DNA from: SB15 sp964639245
Lineage (GTDB): Bacteria; Chloroflexota; Anaerolineae; Aggregatilineales; J027
DNA length: 64,000 nt
NCBI GenBank assembly: GCA_964639245.1
Contig: CAZXCU010000008.1
Coordinates: forward strand, 186,001 to 250,000
Reading direction: 5' to 3'
The position numbers and the translations under genes are program-made. How positions within the stretch are numbered: the first letter of the stretch is position 1; each line of letters starts with the position of its first letter. Below the pieces are notes generated by a model that saw only the letters and a list, made by a program, of their open reading frames with translations, had not been told where the DNA came from and ran no database searches. Positions 8,153 to 15,241 of the stretch are shown piece after piece.

Positions 8153-9196
8153 CTACGGAAAGGTAAACGTGGCGATGCCTCTATCCGGGCAAATGGGCGC
8201 GTTGCCATTCACCCCCGCCGTGTAGACCGCGTTGCAGCCATCCGGCCAGAGCATCGTCCCAACCGGGGGATCCCATGTGAGGAAAATACTGGCTTCGTCG
8301 CCAATATCAAAATGTTCCACCACCAGCGTATGCCGTCCCTGCGGGAGGTAAATGCTGCCCACGCCGTTGTTAGAAAATCCTACCACTTCGACCCCATCCA
8401 CGGTCAGACGCGCTGCATCATTCGCCCGCAGATAAAAGGTATAGGTGGCCGTTTTGACAAAATCTACGGTGCGAGTCCAGCGCGATGACCAACCATCGGC
8501 AGGCACTTCGGGTTCGGGCGGGCCATATTCATAATCGTAGCTGATGCCATCTGCCACATGAATATTGGTGATGGTCGCGGGGCCACTCAGGGTCGTATTG
8601 CTGAAATGTTCGATGAACCACACATTGCCCCCGCCCGCCGAAAATTCGGTCACACCCAGCGTACTGGTTGCGCGGTGGTCGTTCAGCACTTCGGGGGTTG
8701 CGCCTTCAATGAGCGACCAATCCAAAAATAGGTAGGCATTTCCGGTGTAGTGGGCGTGTTCCAATTTTAAATCCAGCACCTGTCCGGGCGTGGTAATCGC
8801 GTAATTGGCGGTGAGAACTTGCGGGCCAACCATGCCCAGCGCATTAATCACCATCTGTCCATTGATATACAGCGCTGCCCCGCCGCCATCCACCCGCACT
8901 TTAAATTGATACGTTCCCTGATTGGGAAAAGCGCTGCGGGTTGTCCAGCGTGAGGAAAAATTGTCGACATCAATGTTGACAAACGGCGCACCATCCCCCC
9001 AATAAAAATCAATCAGGCGGCGGCATAAGAGGTAATAAGGAGTCCCGGCCATGGAATTGTTAGGGTAAAATTCCCCTGTCCAACTGGGGGCGGCACATGC
9101 TTCAACCACCGGTTGTTCATCCTGTGCTTGACCGGGCAGCGCTGCGATGAGCAACCCCACCACCAGCAGCGCACTTAAAAGCCAACGAAACTTCAT
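8153..9196 (-). CDS. Secreted protein with two PA14-like domains
   Basis: A 347-residue exported protein. A signal peptide covers residues 1-24 (MKFRWLLSALL...PGQAQ). Two PA14-type beta-barrel repeats follow, at about 37-165 and 195-315. Each shows the FSSRWT or WSSRWTRT strand, the YTFYLRANDAARLTVDG or YQFKVRVDGGGAALYINGQ block and the closing FLDWSL or FLTWDPP. PA14 domains usually bind carbohydrates or act as adhesion modules. No catalytic domain is attached, so it is likely a cell-surface or extracellular sugar-binding protein. Confidence 0.82.
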   Translation of the reverse strand: MKFRWLLSALLVVGLLIAALPGQAQDEQPVVEACAAPSWTGEFYPNNSMAGTPYYLLCRRLIDFYWGDGAPFVNIDVDNFSSRWTTRSAFPNQGTYQFKVRVDGGGAALYINGQMVINALGMVGPQVLTANYAITTPGQVLDLKLEHAHYTGNAYLFLDWSLIEGATPEVLNDHRATSTLGVTEFSAGGGNVWFIEHFSNTTLSGPATITNIHVADGISYDYEYGPPEPEVPADGWSSRWTRTVDFVKTATYTFYLRANDAARLTVDGVEVVGFSNNGVGSIYLPQGRHTLVVEHFDIGDEASIFLTWDPPVGTMLWPDGCNAVYTAGVNGNAPICPDRGIATFTFP

Positions 9197-9305
9197 GGAA
9201 AAATCTCCATTTGTAGTATTGAACCGTTCCTATCATAGTGGAAAAAGCGATTCTTCGCTGGCGCTCTCATCAGAAATTTACATGGTTGGAAAAATGCAGG
9301 CGCGA

Positions 9306-9334
9306 CCTTAAATCAGATTTAAGGTTATTTAGGG
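9306..9334 (+). promoter_or_regulatory. TTTAAGG box cluster upstream of the PDZ gene
   Basis: A perfect 9-1-9 inverted repeat, CCTTAAATCAGATTTAAGG, lies at 9306-9324. A second direct half-site TTTAGGG follows at 9328-9334, and GATAAC at 9339 could be a -10 element. The same half-sites occur upstream of the YceI gene (14051-14103) and near the response-regulator gene (17415-17431). Spacings of 10 to 11 bp are typical for OmpR/PhoB-type regulators. That the local regulator binds here is inference. Confidence 0.55.
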
Positions 9335-9408
9335 TAGCGATAACCACACCCCGCTACCACCGTGCTAACGTAGAGGATGTAACTTTCAATTCAAAGGAGA
9401 GACATCTC

Positions 9409-10257
9409 ATGCGTAAATTTGTCGTGATAGGAATGTTGTTGGTCGTGGCGCTGGCGGGAATGGTCGGCACGATTTTTGCTCAGGAAGCCACCGACACCCC
9501 GGAAGAATCCGCCTCAGGTGCGTGGTTGGGCGTAGCGCTCATTGAAGAAAATGAACAGGTCATCGTGACCCGTGTGATTGCGGGTTCCCCCGCCAATGTT
9601 GCGGATATGATGATTGGCGATGTAATCACCGCGTTTAATGGTGAAGCGATTACCTCGGCGAGCCAACTGGCGGAACTCGTCCAAGCGGCTGCTCCCGGCG
9701 ATACCGTCACGGTGGACGTGCTGCGAAATGGTGCAACCGTGAGTGTCGAAGTCACCCTGATTAGCGCTCCGCCTGCCCGTTGGGGCAATGAATTTGGCGG
9801 ACGTGGCGACAATGGCAGACGCGAAGGCCGTAACAATGACCCCTTCGGTTTTGATGGCGACGGCTTCCACTTTAATTTCAACATGCCTGTGGATGCGCTT
9901 TCAACTGCCGAATTGCTCCTGAACGCCGATCTGGAAGAAACCGATGCGGGGTTTGAAGTTGCCGAAGTTGCCTCTGCCAATCCGTTTGATTTGCAAGCGG
10001 GCGATGTGATTACCGCCGTCAATGAGGTTGCCATCGCTGACCTCGACTTTGAAGCCCTGATGAACAGCATCGTGGAAAATGAAGCCGTGACTCTGACCGT
10101 GACCCGCGATGGCGAATCAATCACCCTCGAATCCGATTTCTTCCGTTTCATGCCCGGACGTGGCGGGCGCTGGTTCGATGATGAAAATGATGATACAACC
10201 GAAGAAGGACAAGATGCCAATTTCCTGCCTTCGCTCACCCCGTCCGGTCAGCTTTAG
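9409..10257 (+). CDS. Exported protein with two PDZ domains
   Basis: A 282-residue protein with a signal peptide (residues 1-24, ending IFAQ). A first PDZ domain spans about 38-118 (AWLGVALIEENEQVIV, GDVITAFNGEAI, GDTVTVDVLRNG). A Gly/Arg/Asn/Asp-rich linker spans 125-155. A second PDZ-like domain spans 170-250 (LQAGDVITAVNEVAIADL, VTLTVTRDGESI). The tail is acidic. There is no protease domain, so it is probably an adaptor or chaperone-like partner of the HtrA protease encoded 110 bp downstream. ATG 9409 has AAAGGAGAG upstream; the long in-frame extension back to 9238 runs through the promoter boxes and is rejected. Confidence 0.8.
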   Translation: MRKFVVIGMLLVVALAGMVGTIFAQEATDTPEESASGAWLGVALIEENEQVIVTRVIAGSPANVADMMIGDVITAFNGEAITSASQLAELVQAAAPGDTVTVDVLRNGATVSVEVTLISAPPARWGNEFGGRGDNGRREGRNNDPFGFDGDGFHFNFNMPVDALSTAELLLNADLEETDAGFEVAEVASANPFDLQAGDVITAVNEVAIADLDFEALMNSIVENEAVTLTVTRDGESITLESDFFRFMPGRGGRWFDDENDDTTEEGQDANFLPSLTPSGQL

Positions 10258-10290
10258 TAGGAAATAAAAAATCCCCTCGTACCTAAACTT

Positions 10291-10314
10291 CCCTCCCCAT
10301 CACCATGGGGAGGG
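10291..10314. repeat. GC-rich hairpin repeat
   Basis: CCCTCCCCAT at 10291-10300 pairs with ATGGGGAGGG at 10305-10314, between the PDZ gene and the HtrA gene. It belongs to the dispersed CCCTCCCC/GGGGAGGG hairpin family. Confidence 0.7.
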
Positions 10315-10366
10315 TTAGGGAGGGGAGGGGTAACGCCATTTTTTGATTCACACAGGAGAAGCACCT

Positions 10367-11416
10367 ATGAATTTCCGTCGCACGCTGGTTTTGATGCTCA
10401 TTGCCGTGATGATAACACTCGGCTTGAGCAGCGTTTTTATCCACAACCGCACCCAAGCCCAACAACCCACCAATTCTTATACCCAGATTTACAACGCGGT
10501 CAGCCCGTCCGTCGTGGCGATTAGCGTAACCCAATCGCAAGATGGGCGCGTGGTTGGCGGGGGAACCGGGTCAGGTTTTGTGATTGACACGCAGGGGCAT
10601 ATTGTGACCAACAATCATGTCGTGGATGAAGCCGATTTTATCGAAGTGGAATTTTACAACGGTTTGCTCGCCCAAGCCGAAATTGTCGGGCTTGACCCCG
10701 ACTCGGACATTGCGGTGTTGCGGGTGAATGTTCCCGCCGAAACCCTCGCCCCGGTCACATTTGGCGATTCGGACGCGCTGGCGGTGGGCGATTCCGTGCT
10801 GGCGATTGGCAGCCCGTTTGGACAGGATTGGACGCTGACAACGGGTATCGTGAGTGGCTTGGATCGGGTCATTCGTGGTTTGGGGCAATTTTCGATTGGC
10901 GGGGTGATTCAAACCGACGCTGCTATTAACCCCGGCAATTCCGGTGGGCCGTTGCTCAACGCCTTTGGACAGGTCATTGGGGTCAATTCGCAAATTTTGA
11001 GCGAATCCGGCAGCAATTCGGGCGTGGGGTTTGCTGTTCCCGGTAATTTGGTGCGGCGTGTGGCGCAGGAATTGATGGTGGATGGCTCGGTAGATTATAG
11101 CTATATGGGCATTTCCGGCATTGATGTGAATTTGCGGGTGATTCAGGAATTGAATCTGCCCGCCAATACACGCGGGGTCATTTTGAATGAAGTCATCGGG
11201 GGCAGTCCCGCCAATCTTGCCGGGTTACGCGCCGTGTCGGACAATTCCACTTACGACATCATCACCGCGATTGACAACATCCCCGTCAAAACAATTGACG
11301 AACTCATTTCGTATCTGGCGCGGTCTACCATCCCCAACCAGACCATCACCGTAACCGTGTTACGCAATGGCAACGAAAATCTCATCATCCCTGTCACCCT
11401 TGCCTCTCGCCCGTAA
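10367..11416 (+). CDS. HtrA/DegP-type serine protease with C-terminal PDZ domain
   Basis: A 349-residue envelope protease of the S1C family. The N-terminal segment (residues 5-25) is a signal anchor or signal peptide. The trypsin-like domain shows the full triad: His in HIVTNNHVV, Asp in DSDIAVLRV, and Ser in INPGNSGGPL. A PDZ domain at about 250-345 includes TRGVILNEVIGGSPANLAGL and PNQTITVTVLRNG. It should degrade or refold misfolded exported proteins. ATG 10367 follows AGGAGAA. With the upstream double-PDZ gene, the nearby YceI gene and the two-component pair it suggests an envelope-stress module. Confidence 0.9.
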   Translation: MNFRRTLVLMLIAVMITLGLSSVFIHNRTQAQQPTNSYTQIYNAVSPSVVAISVTQSQDGRVVGGGTGSGFVIDTQGHIVTNNHVVDEADFIEVEFYNGLLAQAEIVGLDPDSDIAVLRVNVPAETLAPVTFGDSDALAVGDSVLAIGSPFGQDWTLTTGIVSGLDRVIRGLGQFSIGGVIQTDAAINPGNSGGPLLNAFGQVIGVNSQILSESGSNSGVGFAVPGNLVRRVAQELMVDGSVDYSYMGISGIDVNLRVIQELNLPANTRGVILNEVIGGSPANLAGLRAVSDNSTYDIITAIDNIPVKTIDELISYLARSTIPNQTITVTVLRNGNENLIIPVTLASRP

Positions 11417-11432
11417 TTTTCCCCAAAACCAA

Positions 11433-11462
11433 AAAGGAGAGGATTTTCACATCCTCTCCTTT
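11433..11462. terminator. Bidirectional terminator
   Basis: A perfect 12 bp stem, AAAGGAGAGGAT at 11433-11444 and ATCCTCTCCTTT at 11451-11462, with a 6-base loop. A-rich and T-rich ends serve both the htrA-like gene and the convergent gene ending at 11485. Confidence 0.8.
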
Positions 11463-11484
11463 GCAAACTTATCAAATGACAATG

Positions 11485-12045
11485 CTATTCCTGTTTTTCC
11501 TCATCTTCTTTAGGCAGGGTTTTTACATTTTTCTGTTGAGGTACGGGTGATGTCGGCAAATTCGATTTTGCAGGCGATTGAACACTGGAAGGATTTGCAG
11601 AGGTAGGGGTAGGTTCTGACCACTTAAAGTTTATCAGACCCATAAATAACAAAAATGCCACTCCCCAAACCCCAAATTGCGCTTTCCAATATGGTGATAG
11701 CTTGTCGGGATTTTCATAAGGATCAACTGGATCACACCTTAAGACATCATTCACCCCAACAGTTAAAACATCATCCACAGAAGGCTGTGATTGAGGAGTA
11801 GGATTAAAAGAAGGGGTAGATGTAGGAAGGGGAGTAAGAATAATTGGAGGACGCGCTCCAGTAATTGGAGTTGCAAGAGGGATAATTCCGTTATCGAAAT
11901 CAAAGTCGTTACCGAAATCAAATCCGAGTAATTCGGGAGAATTCCGACATTCGTATCCCCTATTTATTGTTTTCCAAATTCCCGGCATCTCGAATCCGAC
12001 AACAATCAGTACGATTATCGCAACAAACAGTAAATAGCTTTTCAT
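11485..12045 (-). CDS. Hypothetical two-TM membrane protein with Pro/Thr-rich regions
   Basis: A protein of about 186 residues, not matched to a family. An N-terminal hydrophobic helix (KSYLLFVAIIVLIVVGF) is followed by an extracytoplasmic part with three Cys residues or fewer and a Pro/Thr/Ser linker. A second membrane helix (FGVWGVAFLLFMGLINF) leads to a Pro/Ser/Lys-rich charged tail. Translation from 12045 puts the first helix at the start; the ORF extends 17 codons further upstream, but no good ribosome site supports that. Base composition is more AT-rich than neighbouring genes, which may indicate recent acquisition. Confidence 0.55.
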   Translation of the reverse strand: MKSYLLFVAIIVLIVVGFEMPGIWKTINRGYECRNSPELLGFDFGNDFDFDNGIIPLATPITGARPPIILTPLPTSTPSFNPTPQSQPSVDDVLTVGVNDVLRCDPVDPYENPDKLSPYWKAQFGVWGVAFLLFMGLINFKWSEPTPTSANPSSVQSPAKSNLPTSPVPQQKNVKTLPKEDEEKQE

Positions 12046-12231
12046 TTCTTTTTCTCTGACTCCATAGGTTACGTCGTTGGAATTCTCTAACGGCACATTG
12101 ATTGTAATAGAAACACTAAAATTTCATAGGATTGTCTATAAATTTTTACAAATTTCATATTTGGGTGGTTTTTCCCATGCCATAGAGGTAAGAAAGTAAA
12201 AATCCTATAAAAAGGTGGGGTGTTTGTTTAT

Positions 12232-12283
12232 CCTCACCCCTGCCCCTCTCCATTGAATAGTCGGGGGGTTTGGGGTGGGGATG
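12232..12283. repeat. Degenerate GC-rich hairpin repeat
   Basis: TCCTCACCCC and GGGGTGGGGA flank a pyrimidine- then G-rich interior, a decayed copy of the dispersed hairpin family. It lies just left of the MITE-like element at 12297. The rest of the gene-free stretch from 12046 to 12231 holds only AT-rich sequence and a likely promoter for the minus-strand gene. Confidence 0.5.
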
Positions 12284-12296
12284 AACGACTAGCTTA

Positions 12297-12428
12297 TGGA
12301 CAAAGCAATTAGACTTTAAATGAATCCAACTTTTGCGGACGGGATATATCCCGTCCCTACCGGTGTATTTCTCGTAGGGACAGCATACATGCTGTCCGCA
12401 ATCATTTGGTTTTTAATTGATTTGTCCA
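12297..12428. mobile_element. 132 bp MITE-like element, family A, copy 1
   Basis: The ends TGGACAAAGCAATTA and TAATTGATTTGTCCA form terminal inverted repeats with one mismatch over about 15 bp. The element is flanked by a 3 bp direct repeat TTA (12294-12296 and 12429-12431). Inside are two short palindromes, GGACGGGATATATCCCGTCC-like and GGACAGCATACATGCTGTCC-like. It has no coding capacity. A second copy of exactly the same length is at 48252-48383. A TNA-type 3 bp duplication is known for some IS5-group transposases, so mobilisation in trans by one of these is a reasonable guess. Confidence 0.8.
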
Positions 12429-12432
12429 TTAT

Positions 12433-12861
12433 CTAACGTGGGGCTTGTTCAGGCCATTGATACAGCGCAATCAGGACAATCAGCGCCGCAATTGCCAGCA
12501 CGCCCGGCGCAAGCAGCGGATTTGCCCCTTTAAGCGCTTCCATCAGCACATCACTTTCGGTAGCGTTAGGGCGGATTTCCAATTCAAAGGCGAAATTGCC
12601 TTCCAAGTGTTCATACACCCCGAACACCCCGCCCGCCGCAATCAGCAGCATCGCACTGCGTCCAATCCGATGGGGCAGGCGCTGCGGCACAAATCCAACC
12701 AGCGCCACCATCCCGACCCCCAGCCCACACAGCACAAACGGGATGTACTGCGGGCCAGAGTCGGTATGCTCGTGCAGCCAGAGTTCAAGCGGTGTTCCCA
12801 GAAAAATGCCCGCCGCGAGGAGCAGCAGCAAACGGCGAATACGCAATTCTGCCGCGCTCAT
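12433..12861 (-). CDS. Hypothetical small integral membrane protein
   Basis: A 142-residue protein with four predicted membrane helices, near residues 9-27, 39-58, 68-84 and 114-133, and a polar loop with ENFAF/ELEIRPNATESDV-like character between helices 3 and 4. No family is recognised. It starts inside the stop region of the upstream dioxygenase-HhH gene (ATGA overlap at 12858-12861), so the two are translationally coupled and probably work together. Its stop codon is 5 bp from the MITE at 12297-12428. Confidence 0.65.
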   Translation of the reverse strand: MSAAELRIRRLLLLLAAGIFLGTPLELWLHEHTDSGPQYIPFVLCGLGVGMVALVGFVPQRLPHRIGRSAMLLIAAGGVFGVYEHLEGNFAFELEIRPNATESDVLMEALKGANPLLAPGVLAIAALIVLIALYQWPEQAPR

Positions 12862-13868
12862 TCCGCCTCCAGATAATTTGCCGCATAAGTGACTTCTTCT
12901 GCCGAAAGATAATTCGCCAATTCCGCCAGAAATGCCGCGTTCGAGTCATAAGGCCGCGCTGCCATCACCGTTTCAGCGATGGTTTCATCCACACCCGGAA
13001 TCTGCATGAGCGTGGCCGCGTCCGATTCATTGATATTCACCGGCACATACACATAGGCTTCGTAAGCGGCGACCTGTGAATCGTCTACATATTTGCCAAT
13101 TTCACGGCGGAATTGCTCAATGCTGATATACGGGCGGTATTCTTCAAATTCGCGTACCATCCGATTGCCCATGTCAGGAATCGTCAAAAATTCCTCGGAG
13201 GAGGCCGTGTTCAGGTTGAGCAGGGTAAAGGGTTGCCCTACCGAAGTCAGGTCATTGTCATAGGAGGAAAAATCCACCACCGGATAATAAGGCCCTTCGG
13301 CTTGGGCGGGAGTCAGCGCCAGTGTTCCCGATGACCCATTCACCGCCACGACCAGATTCGCTGTTGCCAACCGCACCGGGTTTCCTTGTTCGTCGGTGCT
13401 TTCTTCGGGTTGCAAAATCAGACTTTCACCCCCACCTGCTTGAAACACCCCATCCGATTCAAACAGGGCGCGGTCTTCTTCAAAATAAAATTGGGTCGTC
13501 AGCAGTTCAACCCCATCCAATTTCACCTTGACATGAATATGTGGCGGACGCTGGGCTTCATACAAGGCCGGTTTGATGGTACGGAAATTGTAATTGCCAT
13601 TTTCATCGGTGGTGGCGGTGCCAAAATATTGAAAATCCGGCAGCAGTTCGGCGGGGTCGGCATCGTTTGGATGGTTATACACCCCGTTCGCGTCCGTTTG
13701 CCAGATTTCAACCACCGCCCTCACCACCGGAGCGCCATTGACATCCAGCACCTGCCCTTCCAGCAAAATGACTTCCCCGACTCCACTCACTTCCTGCCGC
13801 GCAAATGCGAAATTCGCACTCACCATCAGCAGAACCAACACACCACCAACCAGCATTCTCTTGAACAT
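12858..13868 (-). CDS. Exported intradiol-dioxygenase-like protein fused to helix-hairpin-helix repeats
   Basis: A 336-residue protein with a signal peptide (1-24). Residues 30-175 resemble an intradiol ring-cleavage dioxygenase, and all four expected iron ligands are present: Tyr64 (NGVYNHP), Tyr103 (PALYEAQ), His110 and His112 (RPPHIHV). The family's usual N-terminal block, TPAQ.EGPYYPVVDF with DNDLT, is instead found after this domain, at residues 186-208. Two ComEA-like helix-hairpin-helix segments follow, at 216-260 (LNLNTASSEEFLTIPDMG) and 277-330 (VNINESDAATLMQIPGVD). An extracytoplasmic aromatic-cleaving or carbohydrate/DNA-contact role is possible; the substrate is unknown. Confidence 0.72.
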   Translation of the reverse strand: MFKRMLVGGVLVLLMVSANFAFARQEVSGVGEVILLEGQVLDVNGAPVVRAVVEIWQTDANGVYNHPNDADPAELLPDFQYFGTATTDENGNYNFRTIKPALYEAQRPPHIHVKVKLDGVELLTTQFYFEEDRALFESDGVFQAGGGESLILQPEESTDEQGNPVRLATANLVVAVNGSSGTLALTPAQAEGPYYPVVDFSSYDNDLTSVGQPFTLLNLNTASSEEFLTIPDMGNRMVREFEEYRPYISIEQFRREIGKYVDDSQVAAYEAYVYVPVNINESDAATLMQIPGVDETIAETVMAARPYDSNAAFLAELANYLSAEEVTYAANYLEAE

Positions 13869-13933
13869 TGAATTTTTTCTCCTCAGTCATAACCAAAGGC
13901 AGCACCATTTCGTGAAATCATCCAAAATAAGAA

Positions 13934-13976
13934 CCCCTCCTTCCCCTCTCTAAAAAAAGAAGAGAAGGGCGGGGTC
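13934..13976. repeat. Imperfect GC-rich hairpin repeat
   Basis: CCCCTCCTTCCCCTCTCT and AGAGAAGGGCGGGG surround an A-rich loop, upstream of the minus-strand dioxygenase gene. It is a diverged member of the dispersed hairpin family. Confidence 0.5.
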
Positions 13977-14050
13977 AACGTCATCATCTGCCCAATACTT
14001 TATGATTGTACGGTGTGTTTCAGGATGTGGGTTATGCCATCCTCAAATAA

Positions 14051-14103
14051 CCTTAAATCCACCTTAAATCGCAAATTTAAGCCAAATTTAAGGTTGTTTG
14101 AGA
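14051..14103 (+). promoter_or_regulatory. Multiple TTTAAGG boxes upstream of the YceI-like gene
   Basis: Two reverse half-sites CCTTAAATC at 14051 and 14062 (11 bp apart) are followed by forward half-sites AATTTAAG at 14074 and AATTTAAGG at 14085 (11 bp apart) and a weaker TTTGAGA at 14097. A GATAAC sequence at 14108 sits at the same offset (21 bp from the last strong box) as in the PDZ promoter at 9339. This repeated architecture is a strong sign of a shared OmpR-type operator. Confidence 0.6.
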
Positions 14104-14168
14104 TGCCGATAACACTGTCTTTTGCGAGAGTCGGTATCATCAGAAAATCACAACGAAAAGGAGTACGC

Positions 14169-14876
14169 ATGAGTAAAAATTTGGTGCGGATGATCGGCCT
14201 CATCGTGGGGCTTGGGGTGGTGGCGGTGGCTGCCGTAGGGATTTATATTTATGTCGCCGGGGGCGATGGGGAAGCCAGTGAAGATGTCACCGAAAATGCG
14301 GTTCAATTGACCGCCGAAAGTGCCAGCGAGACCGTCTTTCGCATTGTTCAGGAAGAATCGCAGGTGAGTTTCACCTTGCAGGAAGATTTGCGCGGTCAAC
14401 GGGTGACGGTGGTTGGCACGACCCAAGATGTGGCGGGCGATATTCAAATTGATACCCAAACCCCCGCCAACAGTCAAATTGGCGCGATTCGGATTAACCT
14501 CCGCACAATTGCCACCGACAATGACTTCCGCAATCGGGCTATTCGCGGTGAAATTTTGAAATCTGCCGAAGATGCGTATGAATTTACCGAATTTATCCCG
14601 ACAGCGATCACCGGATTACCCGAAACCGTGACCGTTGGCACCCCTTTCACCTTCCAGGTCACAGGCGATTTGAAACTGGTCGACACAACAAAATCCGTGA
14701 CCTTTGATGTCACCGTCACGCCGGTTTCGGAAACACGCATTGAAGGTGTAGGCACAACGGTTGTGCTGCGTTCGGATTATGGGCTGGAAATTCCCAGCGT
14801 GCCGAGTGTTGCCAATGTCACCGATGAAGTTGAACTCAAAATCGAATTTGTGGCTGTGGCTGTTGAAAATGCCTAA
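14169..14876 (+). CDS. Membrane-anchored YceI-family protein
   Basis: A 235-residue protein with an N-terminal anchor helix (residues 8-30, MIGLIVGLGVVAVAAVGIYIYV), an acidic spacer, and a YceI-like lipocalin-type barrel from about residue 55 to the end. Family-like strands include FRIVQEESQVSF, GDIQIDTQTP, RNRAIRGEILKS and LKLVDTTKSVTFDVTVTP. YceI proteins bind polyisoprenoid or similar lipids in the periplasm and are often stress induced. ATG 14169 follows AAAAGGAG. The TTTAAGG boxes upstream tie it to the PDZ gene at 9409. Confidence 0.82.
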   Translation: MSKNLVRMIGLIVGLGVVAVAAVGIYIYVAGGDGEASEDVTENAVQLTAESASETVFRIVQEESQVSFTLQEDLRGQRVTVVGTTQDVAGDIQIDTQTPANSQIGAIRINLRTIATDNDFRNRAIRGEILKSAEDAYEFTEFIPTAITGLPETVTVGTPFTFQVTGDLKLVDTTKSVTFDVTVTPVSETRIEGVGTTVVLRSDYGLEIPSVPSVANVTDEVELKIEFVAVAVENA

Positions 14877-14902
14877 TTTTGTAGACTAACTGTGTTGCAA
14901 CC

Positions 14903-15241
14903 ATGTTGCATCTTATCTCCGTAAGCGAGTTCACCCTAGATGATGCCCTGACAGCCCTCCTGTCAGGGTTTATTATCGAACAGCAGCCTACCCTGCCAGA
15001 CATTGCCCCTGAGATTTTATTCATTGATGCAGAATTAATTTCCCTTGAAGCCCTTGCCCGCTACCGCCAGCAGCACCCCCGCGTCATTTTGATTGTGTTT
15101 AGCACCTTGGATGATATTGAAACACGGGTGCGCTACTTTACTGCCGGGGCGGATGCGTTTTTTGCCCGTCCAACCAGCGCGGCGGTGGTGTTCGCGCATG
15201 TGTCCTCCTTGCGGCGGCGAAAAATGATGAAGCAATCTTAG
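14903..15241 (+). CDS. Truncated receiver-like protein
   Basis: A 112-residue protein resembling a response-regulator receiver domain from strand 3 onward: ILFIDAEL (possible phospho-acceptor Asp), RVILIVFSTLDD, and FTAGADAFFARPTS where the usual KP becomes RP. The N-terminal acidic pair of true receivers is not evident, so phosphorylation is doubtful. No effector domain follows. It is convergent with the histidine kinase and overlaps its end by 4 bases. No good ribosome site precedes the ATG. It may be a degenerate or pseudo-receiver. Confidence 0.5.
   Translation: MLHLISVSEFTLDDALTALLSGFIIEQQPTLPDIAPEILFIDAELISLEALARYRQQHPRVILIVFSTLDDIETRVRYFTAGADAFFARPTSAAVVFAHVSSLRRRKMMKQS

Noticed and set aside
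9238..9408. Start of the PDZ gene at 9238
   Set aside because: This would translate the TTTAAGG boxes. The ATG at 9409 has a strong ribosome site and begins a signal peptide.
9480..10238. Long minus-strand reading frame of 252 residues
   Set aside because: It is the shadow of the double-PDZ gene, with Ser/Thr/Ala-rich text of no known type. The plus strand has signal peptide, PDZ motifs and a ribosome site.
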